Source: Streptococcus macedonicus ACA-DC 198
Lineage (GTDB): Bacteria > Bacillota > Bacilli > Lactobacillales > Streptococcaceae
Length of the DNA stretch: 64,000 bases
Direction: 5' to 3'
NCBI GenBank assembly: GCA_000283635.1
Contig: HE613569.1
Location: 1,885,501 to 1,949,500, forward strand
Part shown: positions 28,680-43,900 of the stretch, one piece after another
Layout: each line of letters starts with the position of its first letter
Position numbering within the stretch: the first letter of the stretch is position 1
The notes under the pieces: model-generated
Databases searched by the model: none
What the model was told of the DNA's origin: nothing
Seen by the model: only the letters and a program-made list of their open reading frames with translations
Made by a program: the position numbers and the translations under genes

Positions 28680-28950
28680 TATAAAACTTATATCACGAAC
28701 GCCATTGAGCTACCCTATACCAACGCTAAACTGGAAGCGACCAATAAACTCATCAAGGATATCAAGAGACAGGCTTTCGGGTTTAGGAACTTTAAGAACT
28801 TTAAAACTAAGATATATATTGCTTTGAATATACAAAAAGAGAGAACGAAGGTCGTTCTCTCTAGGTAGAAGCTTTTATTTCGTCCTCTCTAGGTGTTAGC
28901 TTTTCATCTACCCACTACGGTTGACAAAGAGCCTGACAAAGAGCCTTTTT
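28680..28950 (+). pseudogene. ISL3-family transposase, C-terminal remnant and end
   Basis: The plus-strand reading LPYTNAKLEATNKLIKDIKR, then AFGFRNFKNFKTKI, is the C-terminus of an ISL3 transposase. It ends near 28,868 and is followed by a hairpin (28,838-28,847 with 28,853-28,862). At 28,914-28,940 comes ACTACGGTTGACAAAGAGCC, which resembles an ISL3 terminal repeat, with a second GACAAAGAGCC copied in tandem. Confidence 0.65.
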
Positions 28951-28980
28951 CATCAGCCTAATTGTAGCTGATAAAGAGCA

Positions 28981-31900
28981 CTACTCCTCATCTTCTTTAT
29001 TGCGTTTCTTTCCAGAGACTAAAAGTCCAGAAAGTCCCAAAAGTAGAGCTCCAATGATAGGAAGACTTGAAGAATCCTCAACTCCTGTTTCTGGAAGCAT
29101 TGCTTTTTTCTCTTCTGTAGGAGTAGTTGGAGCAACAGTTCCTTTATCATGAGTCGGAGCTACTGGAAGGTTGGTATCTGGTGTCTTCGGATTCTTATCA
29201 TCCTCATCCTTGATACCATCGTTATCATCATCTGGATCGGTCACATCTGGATCACCATCGCCATCTGTGTCACGTTGAACCGTGATCGTGATGGTCTTAG
29301 TAGCTTCGTTACCAGCTCCATCGGTTGCCTTGATTTCTACTGGGAAGTCTCGGCTTTCTTCCGTTGTGCCCCAATCGGAAACCGTTGGTGTGCCTTCAAT
29401 CGCTTCTGTCGCTGGGTTGTAGGCCAAGCCATCTGGTAAGCCAGTCACATCATTTGGATCGATGGCAATGGTGTCATCATCCTCATCGGTAACCGTTACT
29501 GGGATTGGGCTGATTGGTGCTTTTTCTGTGACGGTCGCATCATCTGCTGTGATCACTGGAAGGTTGGTATCTGGTGTCTTCGGATTCTTATCATCCTCAT
29601 CCTTGATACCATCGTTATCATCATCTGGATCGGTCACATCTGGATCACCATCGCCATCTGTGTCACGTTGAACCGTGATCGTGATGGTCTTAGTAGCTTC
29701 GTTACCAGCTCCATCGGTTGCCTTGATTTCTACTGGGAAGTCTCGGCTTTCTTCCGTTGTGCCCCAATCGGAAACCGTTGGTGTGCCTTCAATCGCTTCT
29801 GTCGCTGGGTTGTAGGCCAAGCCATCTGGTAAGCCAGTCACATCATTTGGATCGATGGCAATGGTGTCATCATCCTCATCGGTAACCGTTACTGGGATTG
29901 GGCTGATTGGTGCTTTTTCTGTGACGGTCGCATCATCTGCTGTGATCACTGGAAGGTTGGTATCTGGTGTCTTCGGATTCTTATCATCCTCATCCTTGAT
30001 ACCATCGTTATCATCATCTGGATCGGTCACATCTGGATCACCATCGCCATCTGTGTCACGTTGAACCGTGATCGTGATGGTCTTAGTAGCTTCGTTACCA
30101 GCTCCATCGGTTGCCTTGATTTCTACTGGGAAGTCTCGGCTTTCTTCCGTTGTGCCCCAATCGGAAACCGTTGGTGTGCCTTCAATCGCTTCTGTCGCTG
30201 GGTTGTAGGCCAAGCCATCTGGTAAGCCAGTCACATCATTTGGATCGATGGCAATGGTGTCATCATCCTCATCGGTAACCGTTACTGGGATTGGGCTGAT
30301 TGGTGCTTTTTCTGTGACGGTCGCATCATCTGCTGTGATCACTGGAAGGTTGGTATCTGGTGTCTTCGGATTCTTATCATCCTCATCCTTGATACCATCG
30401 TTATCATCATCTGGATCGGTCACATCTGGATCACCATCGCCATCTGTGTCACGTTGAACCGTGATCGTGATGGTCTTAGTAGCTTCGTTACCAGCTCCAT
30501 CGGTTGCCTTGATTTCTACTGGGAAGTCTCGGCTTTCTTCCGTTGTGCCCCAATCGGAAACCGTTGGTGTGCCTTCAATCGCTTCTGTCGCTGGGTTGTA
30601 GGCCAAGCCATCTGGTAAGCCAGTCACATCATTTGGATCGATGGCAATGGTGTCATCATCCTCATCGGTAACCGTTACTGGGATTGGGCTGATTGGTGCT
30701 TTTTCTGTGACGGTCGCATCATCTGCTGTGATCACTGGAAGGTTGGTATCTGGTGTCTTCGGATTCTTATCATCCTCATCCTTGATACCATCGTTATCAT
30801 CATCTGGATCGGTCACATCTGGATCACCATCGCCATCTGTGTCACGTTGAACCGTGATCGTGATGGTCTTAGTAGCTTCGTTACCAGCTCCATCGGTTGC
30901 CTTGATTTCTACTGGGAAGTCTCGGCTTTCTTCCGTTGTGCCCCAATCGGAAACCGTTGGTGTGCCTTCAATCGCTTCTGTCGCTGGGTTGTAGGCCAAG
31001 CCATCTGGTAAGCCAGTCACATCATTTGGATCGATGGCAATGGTGTCATCATCCTCATCGGTAACCGTTACTGGGATTGGGCTGATTGGTGCTTTTTCTG
31101 TGACGGTCGCATCATCTGCTGTGATCACTGGAAGGTTGGTATCTGGTGTCTTCGGATTCTTATCATCCTCATCCTTGATACCATCGTTATCATCATCTGG
31201 ATCGGTCACATCTGGATCACCATCGCCATCTGTGTCACGTTGAACCGTGATCGTGATGGTCTTAGTAGCTTCGTTACCAGCTCCATCGGTTGCCTTGATT
31301 TCTACTGGGAAGTCTCGGCTTTCTTCCGTTGTGCCCCAATCGGAAACCGTTGGTGTGCCTTCAATCGCTTCTGTCGCTGGGTTGTAGGCCAAGCCATCTG
31401 GTAAGCCAGTCACATCATTTGGATCGATGGCAATGGTGTCATCATCCTCATCGGTAACCGTTACTGGGATTGGGCTGATTGGTGCTTTTTCTGTGACGGT
31501 CGCATCATCTGCTGTGATCACTGGAAGGTTGGTATCTGGTGTCTTCGGATTCTTATCATCCTCATCCTTGATACCATCGTTATCATCATCTGGATCGGTC
31601 ACATCTGGATCACCATCGCCATCTGTGTCACGTTGAACCGTGATCGTGATGGTCTTAGTAGCTTCGTTACCAGCTCCATCGGTTGCCTTGATTTCTACTG
31701 GGAAGTCTCGGCTTTCTTCCGTTGTGCCCCAATCGGAAACCGTTGGTGTGCCTTCAATCGCTTCTGTCGCTGGGTTGTAGGCCAAGCCATCTGGTAAGCC
31801 AGTCACATCATTTGGATCGATGGCAATGGTGTCATCATCCTCATCGGTAACCGTTACTGGGATTGGGCTGATTGGTGCTTTTTCTGTGACGGTCGCATCA

Positions 31901-34900
31901 TCTGCTGTGATCACTGGAAGGTTGGTATCTGGTGTCTTCGGATTCTTATCATCCTCATCCTTGATACCATCGTTATCATCATCTGGATCGGTCACATCTG
32001 GATCACCATCGCCATCTGTGTCACGTTGAACCGTGATCGTGATGGTCTTAGTAGCTTCGTTACCAGCTCCATCGGTTGCCTTGATTTCTACTGGGAAGTC
32101 TCGGCTTTCTTCCGTTGTGCCCCAATCGGAAACCGTTGGTGTGCCTTCAATCGCTTCTGTCGCTGGGTTGTAGGCCAAGCCATCTGGTAAGCCAGTCACA
32201 TCATTTGGATCGATGGCAATGGTGTCATCATCCTCATCGGTAACCGTTACTGGGATTGGGCTGATTGGTGCTTTTTCTGTGACGGTCGCATCATCTGCTG
32301 TGATCACTGGAAGGTTGGTATCTGGTGTCTTCGGATTCTTATCATCCTCATCCTTGATACCATCGTTATCATCATCTGGATCGGTCACATCTGGATCACC
32401 ATCGCCATCTGTGTCACGTTGAACCGTGATCGTGATGGTCTTAGTAGCTTCGTTACCAGCTCCATCGGTTGCCTTGATTTCTACTGGGAAGTCTCGGCTT
32501 TCTTCCGTTGTGCCCCAATCGGAAACCGTTGGTGTGCCTTCAATCGCTTCTGTCGCTGGGTTGTAGGCCAAGCCATCTGGTAAGCCAGTCACATCATTTG
32601 GATCGATGGCAATGGTGTCATCATCCTCATCGGTAACCGTTACTGGGATTGGGCTGATTGGTGCTTTTTCTGTGACGGTCGCATCATCTGCTGTGATCAC
32701 TGGAAGGTTGGTATCTGGTGTCTTCGGATTCTTATCATCCTCATCCTTGATACCATCGTTATCATCATCTGGATCGGTCACATCTGGATCACCATCGCCA
32801 TCTGTGTCACGTTGAACCGTGATCGTGATGGTCTTAGTAGCTTCGTTACCAGCTCCATCGGTTGCCTTGATTTCTACTGGGAAGTCTCGGCTTTCTTCCG
32901 TTGTGCCCCAATCGGAAACCGTTGGTGTGCCTTCAATCGCTTCTGTCGCTGGGTTGTAGGCCAAGCCATCTGGTAAGCCAGTCACATCATTTGGATCGAT
33001 GGCAATGGTGTCATCATCCTCATCGGTAACCGTTACTGGGATTGGGCTGATTGGTGCTTTTTCTGTGACGGTCGCATCATCTGCTGTGATCACTGGAAGG
33101 TTGGTATCTGGTGTCTTCGGATTCTTATCATCCTCATCCTTGATACCATCGTTATCATCATCTGGATCGGTCACATCTGGATCACCATCGCCATCTGTGT
33201 CACGTTGAACCGTGATCGTGATGGTCTTAGTAGCTTCGTTACCAGCTCCATCGGTTGCCTTGATTTCTACTGGGAAGTCTCGGCTTTCTTCCGTTGTGCC
33301 CCAATCGGAAACCGTTGGTGTGCCTTCAATCGCTTCTGTCGCTGGGTTGTAGGCCAAGCCATCTGGTAAGCCAGTCACATCATTTGGATCGATGGCAATG
33401 GTGTCATCATCCTCATCGGTAACCGTTACTGGGATTGGGCTGATTGGTGCTTTTTCTGTGACGGTCGCATCATCTGCTGTGATCACTGGAAGGTTGGTAT
33501 CTGGTGTCTTCGGATTCTTATCATCCTCATCCTTGATACCATCGTTATCATCATCTGGATCGGTCACATCTGGATCACCATCGCCATCTGTGTCACGTTG
33601 AACCGTGATCGTGATGGTCTTAGTAGCTTCGTTACCAGCTCCATCGGTTGCCTTGATTTCTACTGGGAAGTCTCGGCTTTCTTCCGTTGTGCCCCAATCG
33701 GAAACCGTTGGTGTGCCTTCAATCGCTTCTGTCGCTGGGTTGTAGGCCAAGCCATCTGGTAAGCCAGTCACATCATTTGGATCGATGGCAATGGTGTCAT
33801 CATCCTCATCGGTAACCGTTACTGGGATTGGGCTGATTGGTGCTTTTTCTGTGACGGTCGCATCATCTGCTGTGATCACTGGAAGGTTGGTATCTGGTGT
33901 CTTCGGATTCTTATCATCCTCATCCTTGATACCATCGTTATCATCATCTGGATCGGTCACATCTGGATCACCATCGCCATCTGTGTCACGTTGAACCGTG
34001 ATCGTGATGGTCTTAGTAGCTTCGTTACCAGCTCCATCGGTTGCCTTGATTTCTACTGGGAAGTCTCGGCTTTCTTCCGTTGTGCCCCAATCGGAAACCG
34101 TTGGTGTGCCTTCAATCGCTTCTGTCGCTGGGTTGTAGGCCAAGCCATCTGGTAAGCCAGTCACATCATTTGGATCGATGGCAATGGTGTCATCATCCTC
34201 ATCGGTAACCGTTACTGGGATTGGGCTGATTGGTGCTTTTTCTGTGACGGTCGCATCATCTGCTGTGATCACTGGAAGGTTGGTATCTGGTGTCTTCGGA
34301 TTCTTATCATCCTCATCCTTGATACCATCGTTATCATCATCTGGATCGGTCACATCTGGATCACCATCGCCATCTGTGTCACGTTGAACCGTGATCGTGA
34401 TGGTCTTAGTAGCTTCGTTACCAGCTCCATCGGTTGCCTTGATTTCTACTGGGAAGTCTCGGCTTTCTTCCGTTGTGCCCCAATCGGAAACCGTTGGTGT
34501 GCCTTCAATCGCTTCTGTCGCTGGGTTGTAGGCCAAGCCATCTGGTAAGCCAGTCACATCATTTGGATCGATGGCAATGGTGTCATCATCCTCATCGGTA
34601 ACCGTTACTGGGATTGGGCTGATTGGTGCTTTTTCTGTGACGGTCGCATCATCTGCTGTGATCACTGGAAGGTTGGTATCTGGTGTCTTCGGATTCTTAT
34701 CATCCTCATCCTTGATACCATCGTTATCATCATCTGGATCGGTCACATCTGGATCACCATCGCCATCTGTGTCACGTTGAACCGTGATCGTGATGGTCTT
34801 AGTAGCTTCGTTACCAGCTCCATCGGTTGCCTTGATTTCTACTGGGAAGTCTCGGCTTTCTTCCGTTGTGCCCCAATCGGAAACCGTTGGTGTGCCTTCA

Positions 34901-37900
34901 ATCGCTTCTGTCGCTGGGTTGTAGGCCAAGCCATCTGGTAAGCCAGTCACATCATTTGGATCGATGGCAATGGTGTCATCATCCTCATCGGTAACCGTTA
35001 CTGGGATTGGGCTGATTGGTGCTTTTTCTGTGACGGTCGCATCATCTGCTGTGATCACTGGAAGGTTGGTATCTGGTGTCTTCGGATTCTTATCATCCTC
35101 ATCCTTGATACCATCGTTATCATCATCTGGATCGGTCACATCTGGATCACCATCGCCATCTGTGTCACGTTGAACCGTGATCGTGATGGTCTTAGTAGCT
35201 TCGTTACCAGCTCCATCGGTTGCCTTGATTTCTACTGGGAAGTCTCGGCTTTCTTCCGTTGTGCCCCAATCGGAAACCGTTGGTGTGCCTTCAATCGCTT
35301 CTGTCGCTGGGTTGTAGGCCAAGCCATCTGGTAAGCCAGTCACATCATTTGGATCGATGGCAATGGTGTCATCATCCTCATCGGTAACCGTTACTGGGAT
35401 TGGGCTGATTGGTGCTTTTTCTGTGACGGTCGCATCATCTGCTGTGATCACTGGAAGGTTGGTATCTGGTGTCTTCGGATTCTTATCATCCTCATCCTTG
35501 ATACCATCGTTATCATCATCTGGATCGGTCACATCTGGATCACCATCGCCATCTGTGTCACGTTGAACCGTGATCGTGATGGTCTTAGTAGCTTCGTTAC
35601 CAGCTCCATCGGTTGCCTTGATTTCTACTGGGAAGTCTCGGCTTTCTTCCGTTGTGCCCCAATCGGAAACCGTTGGTGTGCCTTCAATCGCTTCTGTCGC
35701 TGGGTTGTAGGCCAAGCCATCTGGTAAGCCAGTCACATCATTTGGATCGATGGCAATGGTGTCATCATCCTCATCGGTAACCGTTACTGGGATTGGGCTG
35801 ATTGGTGCTTTTTCTGTGACGGTCGCATCATCTGCTGTGATCACTGGAAGGTTGGTATCTGGTGTCTTCGGATTCTTATCATCCTCATCCTTGATACCAT
35901 CGTTATCATCATCTGGATCGGTCACATCTGGATCACCATCGCCATCTGTGTCACGTTGAACCGTGATCGTGATGGTCTTAGTAGCTTCGTTACCAGCTCC
36001 ATCGGTTGCCTTGATTTCTACTGGGAAGTCTCGGCTTTCTTCCGTTGTGCCCCAATCGGAAACCGTTGGTGTGCCTTCAATCGCTTCTGTCGCTGGGTTG
36101 TAGGCCAAGCCATCTGGTAAGCCAGTCACATCATTTGGATCGATGGCAATGGTGTCATCATCCTCATCGGTAACCGTTACTGGGATTGGGCTGATTGGTG
36201 CTTTTTCTGTGACGGTCGCATCATCTGCTGTGATCACTGGAAGGTTGGTATCTGGTGTCTTCGGATTCTTATCATCCTCATCCTTGATACCATCGTTATC
36301 ATCATCTGGATCGGTCACATCTGGATCACCATCGCCATCTGTGTCACGTTGAACCGTGATCGTGATGGTCTTAGTAGCTTCGTTACCAGCTCCATCGGTT
36401 GCCTTGATTTCTACTGGGAAGTCTCGGCTTTCTTCCGTTGTGCCCCAATCGGAAACCGTTGGTGTGCCTTCAATCGCTTCTGTCGCTGGGTTGTAGGCCA
36501 AGCCATCTGGTAAGCCAGTCACATCATTTGGATCGATGGCAATGGTGTCATCATCCTCATCGGTAACCGTTACTGGGATTGGGCTGATTGGTGCTTTTTC
36601 TGTGACGGTCGCATCATCTGCTGTGATCACTGGAAGGTTGGTATCTGGTGTCTTCGGATTCTTATCATCCTCATCCTTGATACCATCGTTATCATCATCT
36701 GGATCGGTCACATCTGGATCACCATCGCCATCTGTGTCACGTTGAACCGTGATCGTGATGGTCTTAGTAGCTTCGTTACCAGCTCCATCGGTTGCCTTGA
36801 TTTCTACTGGGAAGTCTCGGCTTTCTTCCGTTGTGCCCCAATCGGAAACCGTTGGTGTGCCTTCAATCGCTTCTGTCGCTGGGTTGTAGGCCAAGCCATC
36901 TGGTAAGCCAGTCACATCATTTGGATCGATGGCAATGGTGTCATCATCCTCATCGGTAACCGTTACTGGGATTGGGCTGATTGGTGCTTTTTCTGTGACG
37001 GTCGCATCATCTGCTGTGATCACTGGAAGGTTGGTATCTGGTGTCTTCGGATTCTTATCATCCTCATCCTTGATACCATCGTTATCATCATCTGGATCGG
37101 TCACATCTGGATCACCATCGCCATCTGTGTCACGTTGAACCGTGATCGTGATGGTCTTAGTAGCTTCGTTACCAGCTCCATCGGTTGCCTTGATTTCTAC
37201 TGGGAAGTCTCGGCTTTCTTCCGTTGTGCCCCAATCGGAAACCGTTGGTGTGCCTTCAATCGCTTCTGTCGCTGGGTTGTAGGCCAAGCCATCTGGTAAG
37301 CCAGTCACATCATTTGGATCGATGGCAATGGTGTCATCATCCTCATCGGTAACCGTTACTGGGATTGGGCTGATTGGTGCTTTTTCTGTGACGGTCGCAT
37401 CATCTGCTGTGATCACTGGAAGGTTGGTATCTGGTGTCTTCGGATTCTTATCATCCTCATCCTTGATACCATCGTTATCATCATCTGGATCGGTCACATC
37501 TGGATCACCATCGCCATCTGTGTCACGTTGAACCGTGATCGTGATGGTCTTAGTAGCTTCGTTACCAGCTCCATCGGTTGCCTTGATTTCTACTGGGAAG
37601 TCTCGGCTTTCTTCCGTTGTGCCCCAATCGGAAACCGTTGGTGTGCCTTCAATCGCTTCTGTCGCTGGGTTGTAGGCCAAGCCATCTGGTAAGCCAGTCA
37701 CATCATTTGGATCGATGGCAATGGTGTCATCATCCTCATCGGTAACCGTTACTGGGATTGGGCTGATTGGTGCTTTTTCTGTGACGGTCGCATCATCTGC
37801 TGTGATCACTGGAAGGTTGGTATCTGGTGTCTTCGGATTCTTATCATCCTCATCCTTGATACCATCGTTATCATCATCTGGATCGGTCACATCTGGATCA

Positions 37901-40900
37901 CCATCGCCATCTGTGTCACGTTGAACCGTGATCGTGATGGTCTTAGTAGCTTCGTTACCAGCTCCATCGGTTGCCTTGATTTCTACTGGGAAGTCTCGGC
38001 TTTCTTCCGTTGTGCCCCAATCGGAAACCGTTGGTGTGCCTTCAATCGCTTCTGTCGCTGGGTTGTAGGCCAAGCCATCTGGTAAGCCAGTCACATCATT
38101 TGGATCGATGGCAATGGTGTCATCATCCTCATCGGTAACCGTTACTGGGATTGGGCTGATTGGTGCTTTTTCTGTGACGGTCGCATCATCTGCTGTGATC
38201 ACTGGAAGGTTGGTATCTGGTGTCTTCGGATTCTTATCATCCTCATCCTTGATACCATCGTTATCATCATCTGGATCGGTCACATCTGGATCACCATCGC
38301 CATCTGTGTCACGTTGAACCGTGATCGTGATGGTCTTAGTAGCTTCGTTACCAGCTCCATCGGTTGCCTTGATTTCTACTGGGAAGTCTCGGCTTTCTTC
38401 CGTTGTGCCCCAATCGGAAACCGTTGGTGTGCCTTCAATCGCTTCTGTCGCTGGGTTGTAGGCCAAGCCATCTGGTAAGCCAGTCACATCATTTGGATCG
38501 ATGGCAATGGTGTCATCATCCTCATCGGTAACCGTTACTGGGATTGGGCTGATTGGTGCTTTTTCTGTGACGGTCGCATCATCTGCTGTGATCACTGGAA
38601 GGTTGGTATCTGGTGTCTTCGGATTCTTATCATCCTCATCCTTGATACCATCGTTATCATCATCTGGATCGGTCACATCTGGATCACCATCGCCATCTGT
38701 GTCACGTTGAACCGTGATCGTGATGGTCTTAGTAGCTTCGTTACCAGCTCCATCGGTTGCCTTGATTTCTACTGGGAAGTCTCGGCTTTCTTCCGTTGTG
38801 CCCCAATCGGAAACCGTTGGTGTGCCTTCAATCGCTTCTGTCGCTGGGTTGTAGGCCAAGCCATCTGGTAAGCCAGTCACATCATTTGGATCGATGGCAA
38901 TGGTGTCATCATCCTCATCGGTAACCGTTACTGGGATTGGGCTGATTGGTGCTTTTTCTGTGACGGTCGCATCATCTGCTGTGATCACTGGAAGGTTGGT
39001 ATCTGGTGTCTTCGGATTCTTATCATCCTCATCCTTGATACCATCGTTATCATCATCTGGATCGGTCACATCTGGATCACCATCGCCATCTGTGTCACGT
39101 TGAACCGTGATCGTGATGGTCTTAGTAGCTTCGTTACCAGCTCCATCGGTTGCCTTGATTTCTACTGGGAAGTCTCGGCTTTCTTCCGTTGTGCCCCAAT
39201 CGGAAACCGTTGGTGTGCCTTCAATCGCTTCTGTCGCTGGGTTGTAGGCCAAGCCATCTGGTAAGCCAGTCACATCATTTGGATCGATGGCAATGGTGTC
39301 ATCATCCTCATCGGTAACCGTTACTGGGATTGGGCTGATTGGTGCTTTTTCTGTGACGGTCGCATCATCTGCTGTGATCACTGGAAGGTTGGTATCTGGT
39401 GTCTTCGGATTCTTATCATCCTCATCCTTGATACCATCGTTATCATCATCTGGATCGGTCACATCTGGATCACCATCGCCATCTGTGTCACGTTGAACCG
39501 TGATCGTGATGGTCTTAGTAGCTTCGTTACCAGCTCCATCGGTTGCCTTGATTTCTACTGGGAAGTCTCGGCTTTCTTCCGTTGTGCCCCAATCGGAAAC
39601 CGTTGGTGTGCCTTCAATCGCTTCTGTCGCTGGGTTGTAGGCCAAGCCATCTGGTAAGCCAGTCACATCATTTGGATCGATGGCAATGGTGTCATCATCC
39701 TCATCGGTAACCGTTACTGGGATTGGGCTGATTGGTGCTTTTTCTGTGACGGTCGCATCATCTGCTGTGATCACTGGAAGGTTGGTATCTGGTGTCTTCG
39801 GATTCTTATCATCCTCATCCTTGATACCATCGTTATCATCATCTGGATCGGTCACATCTGGATCACCATCGCCATCTGTGTCACGTTGAACCGTGATCGT
39901 GATGGTCTTAGTAGCTTCGTTACCAGCTCCATCGGTTGCCTTGATTTCTACTGGGAAGTCTCGGCTTTCTTCCGTTGTGCCCCAATCGGAAACCGTTGGT
40001 GTGCCTTCAATCGCTTCTGTCGCTGGGTTGTAGGCCAAGCCATCTGGTAAGCCAGTCACATCATTTGGATCGATGGCAATGGTGTCATCATCCTCATCGG
40101 TAACCGTTACTGGGATTGGGCTGATTGGTGCTTTTTCTGTGACGGTCGCATCATCTGCTGTGATCACTGGAAGGTTGGTATCTGGTGTCTTCGGATTCTT
40201 ATCATCCTCATCCTTGATACCATCGTTATCATCATCTGGATCGGTCACATCTGGATCACCATCGCCATCTGTGTCACGTTGAACCGTGATCGTGATGGTC
40301 TTAGTAGCTTCGTTACCAGCTCCATCGGTTGCCTTGATTTCTACTGGGAAGTCTCGGCTTTCTTCCGTTGTGCCCCAATCGGAAACCGTTGGTGTGCCTT
40401 CAATCGCTTCTGTCGCTGGGTTGTAGGCCAAGCCATCTGGTAAGCCAGTCACATCATTTGGATCGATGGCAATGGTGTCATCATCCTCATCGGTAACCGT
40501 TACTGGGATTGGGCTGATTGGTGCTTTTTCTGTGACGGTCGCATCATCTGCTGTGATCACTGGAAGGTTGGTATCTGGTGTCTTCGGATTCTTATCATCC
40601 TCATCCTTGATACCATCGTTATCATCATCTGGATCGGTCACATCTGGATCACCATCGCCATCTGTGTCACGTTGAACCGTGATCGTGATGGTCTTAGTAG
40701 CTTCGTTACCAGCTCCATCGGTTGCCTTGATTTCTACTGGGAAGTCTCGGCTTTCTTCCGTTGTGCCCCAATCGGAAACCGTTGGTGTGCCTTCAATCGC
40801 TTCTGTCGCTGGGTTGTAGGCCAAGCCATCTGGTAAGCCAGTCACATCATTTGGATCGATGGCAATGGTGTCATCATCCTCATCGGTAACCGTTACTGGG

Positions 40901-43900
40901 ATTGGGCTGATTGGTGCTTTTTCTGTGACGGTCGCATCATCTGCTGTGATCACTGGAAGGTTGGTATCTGGTGTCTTCGGATTCTTATCATCCTCATCCT
41001 TGATACCATCGTTATCATCATCTGGATCGGTCACATCTGGATCACCATCGCCATCTGTGTCACGTTGAACCGTGATCGTGATGGTCTTAGTAGCTTCGTT
41101 ACCAGCTCCATCGGTTGCCTTGATTTCTACTGGGAAGTCTCGGCTTTCTTCCGTTGTGCCCCAATCGGAAACCGTTGGTGTGCCTTCAATCGCTTCTGTC
41201 GCTGGGTTGTAGGCCAAGCCATCTGGTAAGCCAGTCACATCATTTGGATCGATGGCAATGGTGTCATCATCCTCATCGGTAACCGTTACTGGGATTGGGC
41301 TGATTGGTGCTTTTTCTGTGACGGTCGCATCATCTGCTGTGATCACTGGAAGGTTGGTATCTGGTGTCTTCGGATTCTTATCATCCTCATCCTTGATACC
41401 ATCGTTATCATCATCTGGATCGGTCACATCTGGATCACCATCGCCATCTGTGTCACGTTGAACCGTGATCGTGATGGTCTTAGTAGCTTCGTTACCAGCT
41501 CCATCGGTTGCCTTGATTTCTACTGGGAAGTCTCGGCTTTCTTCCGTTGTGCCCCAATCGGAAACCGTTGGTGTGCCTTCAATCGCTTCTGTCGCTGGGT
41601 TGTAGGCCAAGCCATCTGGTAAGCCAGTCACATCATTTGGATCGATGGCAATGGTGTCATCATCCTCATCGGTAACCGTTACTGGGATTGGGCTGATTGG
41701 TGCTTTTTCTGTGACGGTCGCATCATCTGCTGTGATCACTGGAAGGTTGGTATCTGGTGTCTTCGGATTCTTATCATCCTCATCCTTGATACCATCGTTA
41801 TCATCATCTGGATCGGTCACATCTGGATCACCATCGCCATCTGTGTCACGTTGAACCGTGATCGTGATGGTCTTAGTAGCTTCGTTACCAGCTCCATCGG
41901 TTGCCTTGATTTCTACTGGGAAGTCTCGGCTTTCTTCCGTTGTGCCCCAATCGGAAACCGTTGGTGTGCCTTCAATCGCTTCTGTCGCTGGGTTGTAGGC
42001 CAAGCCATCTGGTAAGCCAGTCACATCATTTGGATCGATGGCAATGGTGTCATCATCCTCATCGGTAACCGTTACTGGGATTGGGCTGATTGGTGCTTTT
42101 TCTGTGACGGTCGCATCATCTGCTGTGATCACTGGAAGGTTGGTATCTGGTGTCTTCGGATTCTTATCATCCTCATCCTTGATACCATCGTTATCATCAT
42201 CTGGATCGGTCACATCTGGATCACCATCGCCATCTGTGTCACGTTGAACCGTGATCGTGATGGTCTTAGTAGCTTCGTTACCAGCTCCATCGGTTGCCTT
42301 GATTTCTACTGGGAAGTCTCGGCTTTCTTCCGTTGTGCCCCAATCGGAAACCGTTGGTGTGCCTTCAATCGCTTCTGTCGCTGGGTTGTAGGCCAAGCCA
42401 TCTGGTAAGCCAGTCACATCATTTGGATCGATGGCAATGGTGTCATCATCCTCATCGGTAACCGTTACTGGGATTGGGCTGATTGGTGCTTTTTCTGTGA
42501 CGGTCGCATCATCTGCTGTGATCACTGGAAGGTTGGTATCTGGTGTCTTCGGATTCTTATCATCCTCATCCTTGATACCATCGTTATCATCATCTGGATC
42601 GGTCACATCTGGATCACCATCGCCATCTGTGTCACGTTGAACCGTGATCGTGATGGTCTTAGTAGCTTCGTTACCAGCTCCATCGGTTGCCTTGATTTCT
42701 ACTGGGAAGTCTCGGCTTTCTTCCGTTGTGCCCCAATCGGAAACCGTTGGTGTGCCTTCAATCGCTTCTGTCGCTGGGTTGTAGGCCAAGCCATCTGGTA
42801 AGCCAGTCACATCATTTGGATCGATGGCAATGGTGTCATCATCCTCATCGGTAACCGTTACTGGGATTGGGCTGATTGGTGCTTTTTCTGTGACGGTCGC
42901 ATCATCTGCTGTGATCACTGGAAGGTTGGTATCTGGTGTCTTCGGATTCTTATCATCCTCATCCTTGATACCATCGTTATCATCATCTGGATCGGTCACA
43001 TCTGGATCACCATCGCCATCTGTGTCACGTTGAACCGTGATCGTGATGGTCTTAGTAGCTTCGTTACCAGCTCCATCGGTTGCCTTGATTTCTACTGGGA
43101 AGTCTCGGCTTTCTTCCGTTGTGCCCCAATCGGAAACCGTTGGTGTGCCTTCAATCGCTTCTGTCGCTGGGTTGTAGGCCAAGCCATCTGGTAAGCCAGT
43201 CACATCATTTGGATCGATGGCAATGGTGTCATCATCCTCATCGGTAACCGTTACTGGGATTGGGCTGATTGGTGCTTTTTCTGTGACGGTCGCATCATCT
43301 GCTGTGATCACTGGAAGGTTGGTATCTGGTGTCTTCGGATTCTTATCATCCTCATCCTTGATACCATCGTTATCATCATCTGGATCGGTCACATCTGGAT
43401 CACCATCGCCATCTGTGTCACGTTGAACCGTGATCGTGATGGTCTTAGTAGCTTCGTTACCAGCTCCATCGGTTGCCTTGATTTCTACTGGGAAGTCTCG
43501 GCTTTCTTCCGTTGTGCCCCAATCGGAAACCGTTGGTGTGCCTTCAATCGCTTCTGTCGCTGGGTTGTAGGCCAAGCCATCTGGTAAGCCAGTCACATCA
43601 TTTGGATCGATGGCAATGGTGTCATCATCCTCATCGGTAACCGTTACTGGGATTGGGCTGATTGGTGCTTTTTCTGTGACGGTCGCATCATCTGCTGTGA
43701 TCACTGGAAGGTTGGTATCTGGTGTCTTCGGATTCTTATCATCCTCATCCTTGATACCATCGTTATCATCATCTGGATCGGTCACATCTGGATCACCATC
43801 GCCATCTGTGTCACGTTGAACCGTGATCGTGATGGTCTTAGTAGCTTCGTTACCAGCTCCATCGGTTGCCTTGATTTCTACTGGGAAGTCTCGGCTTTCT

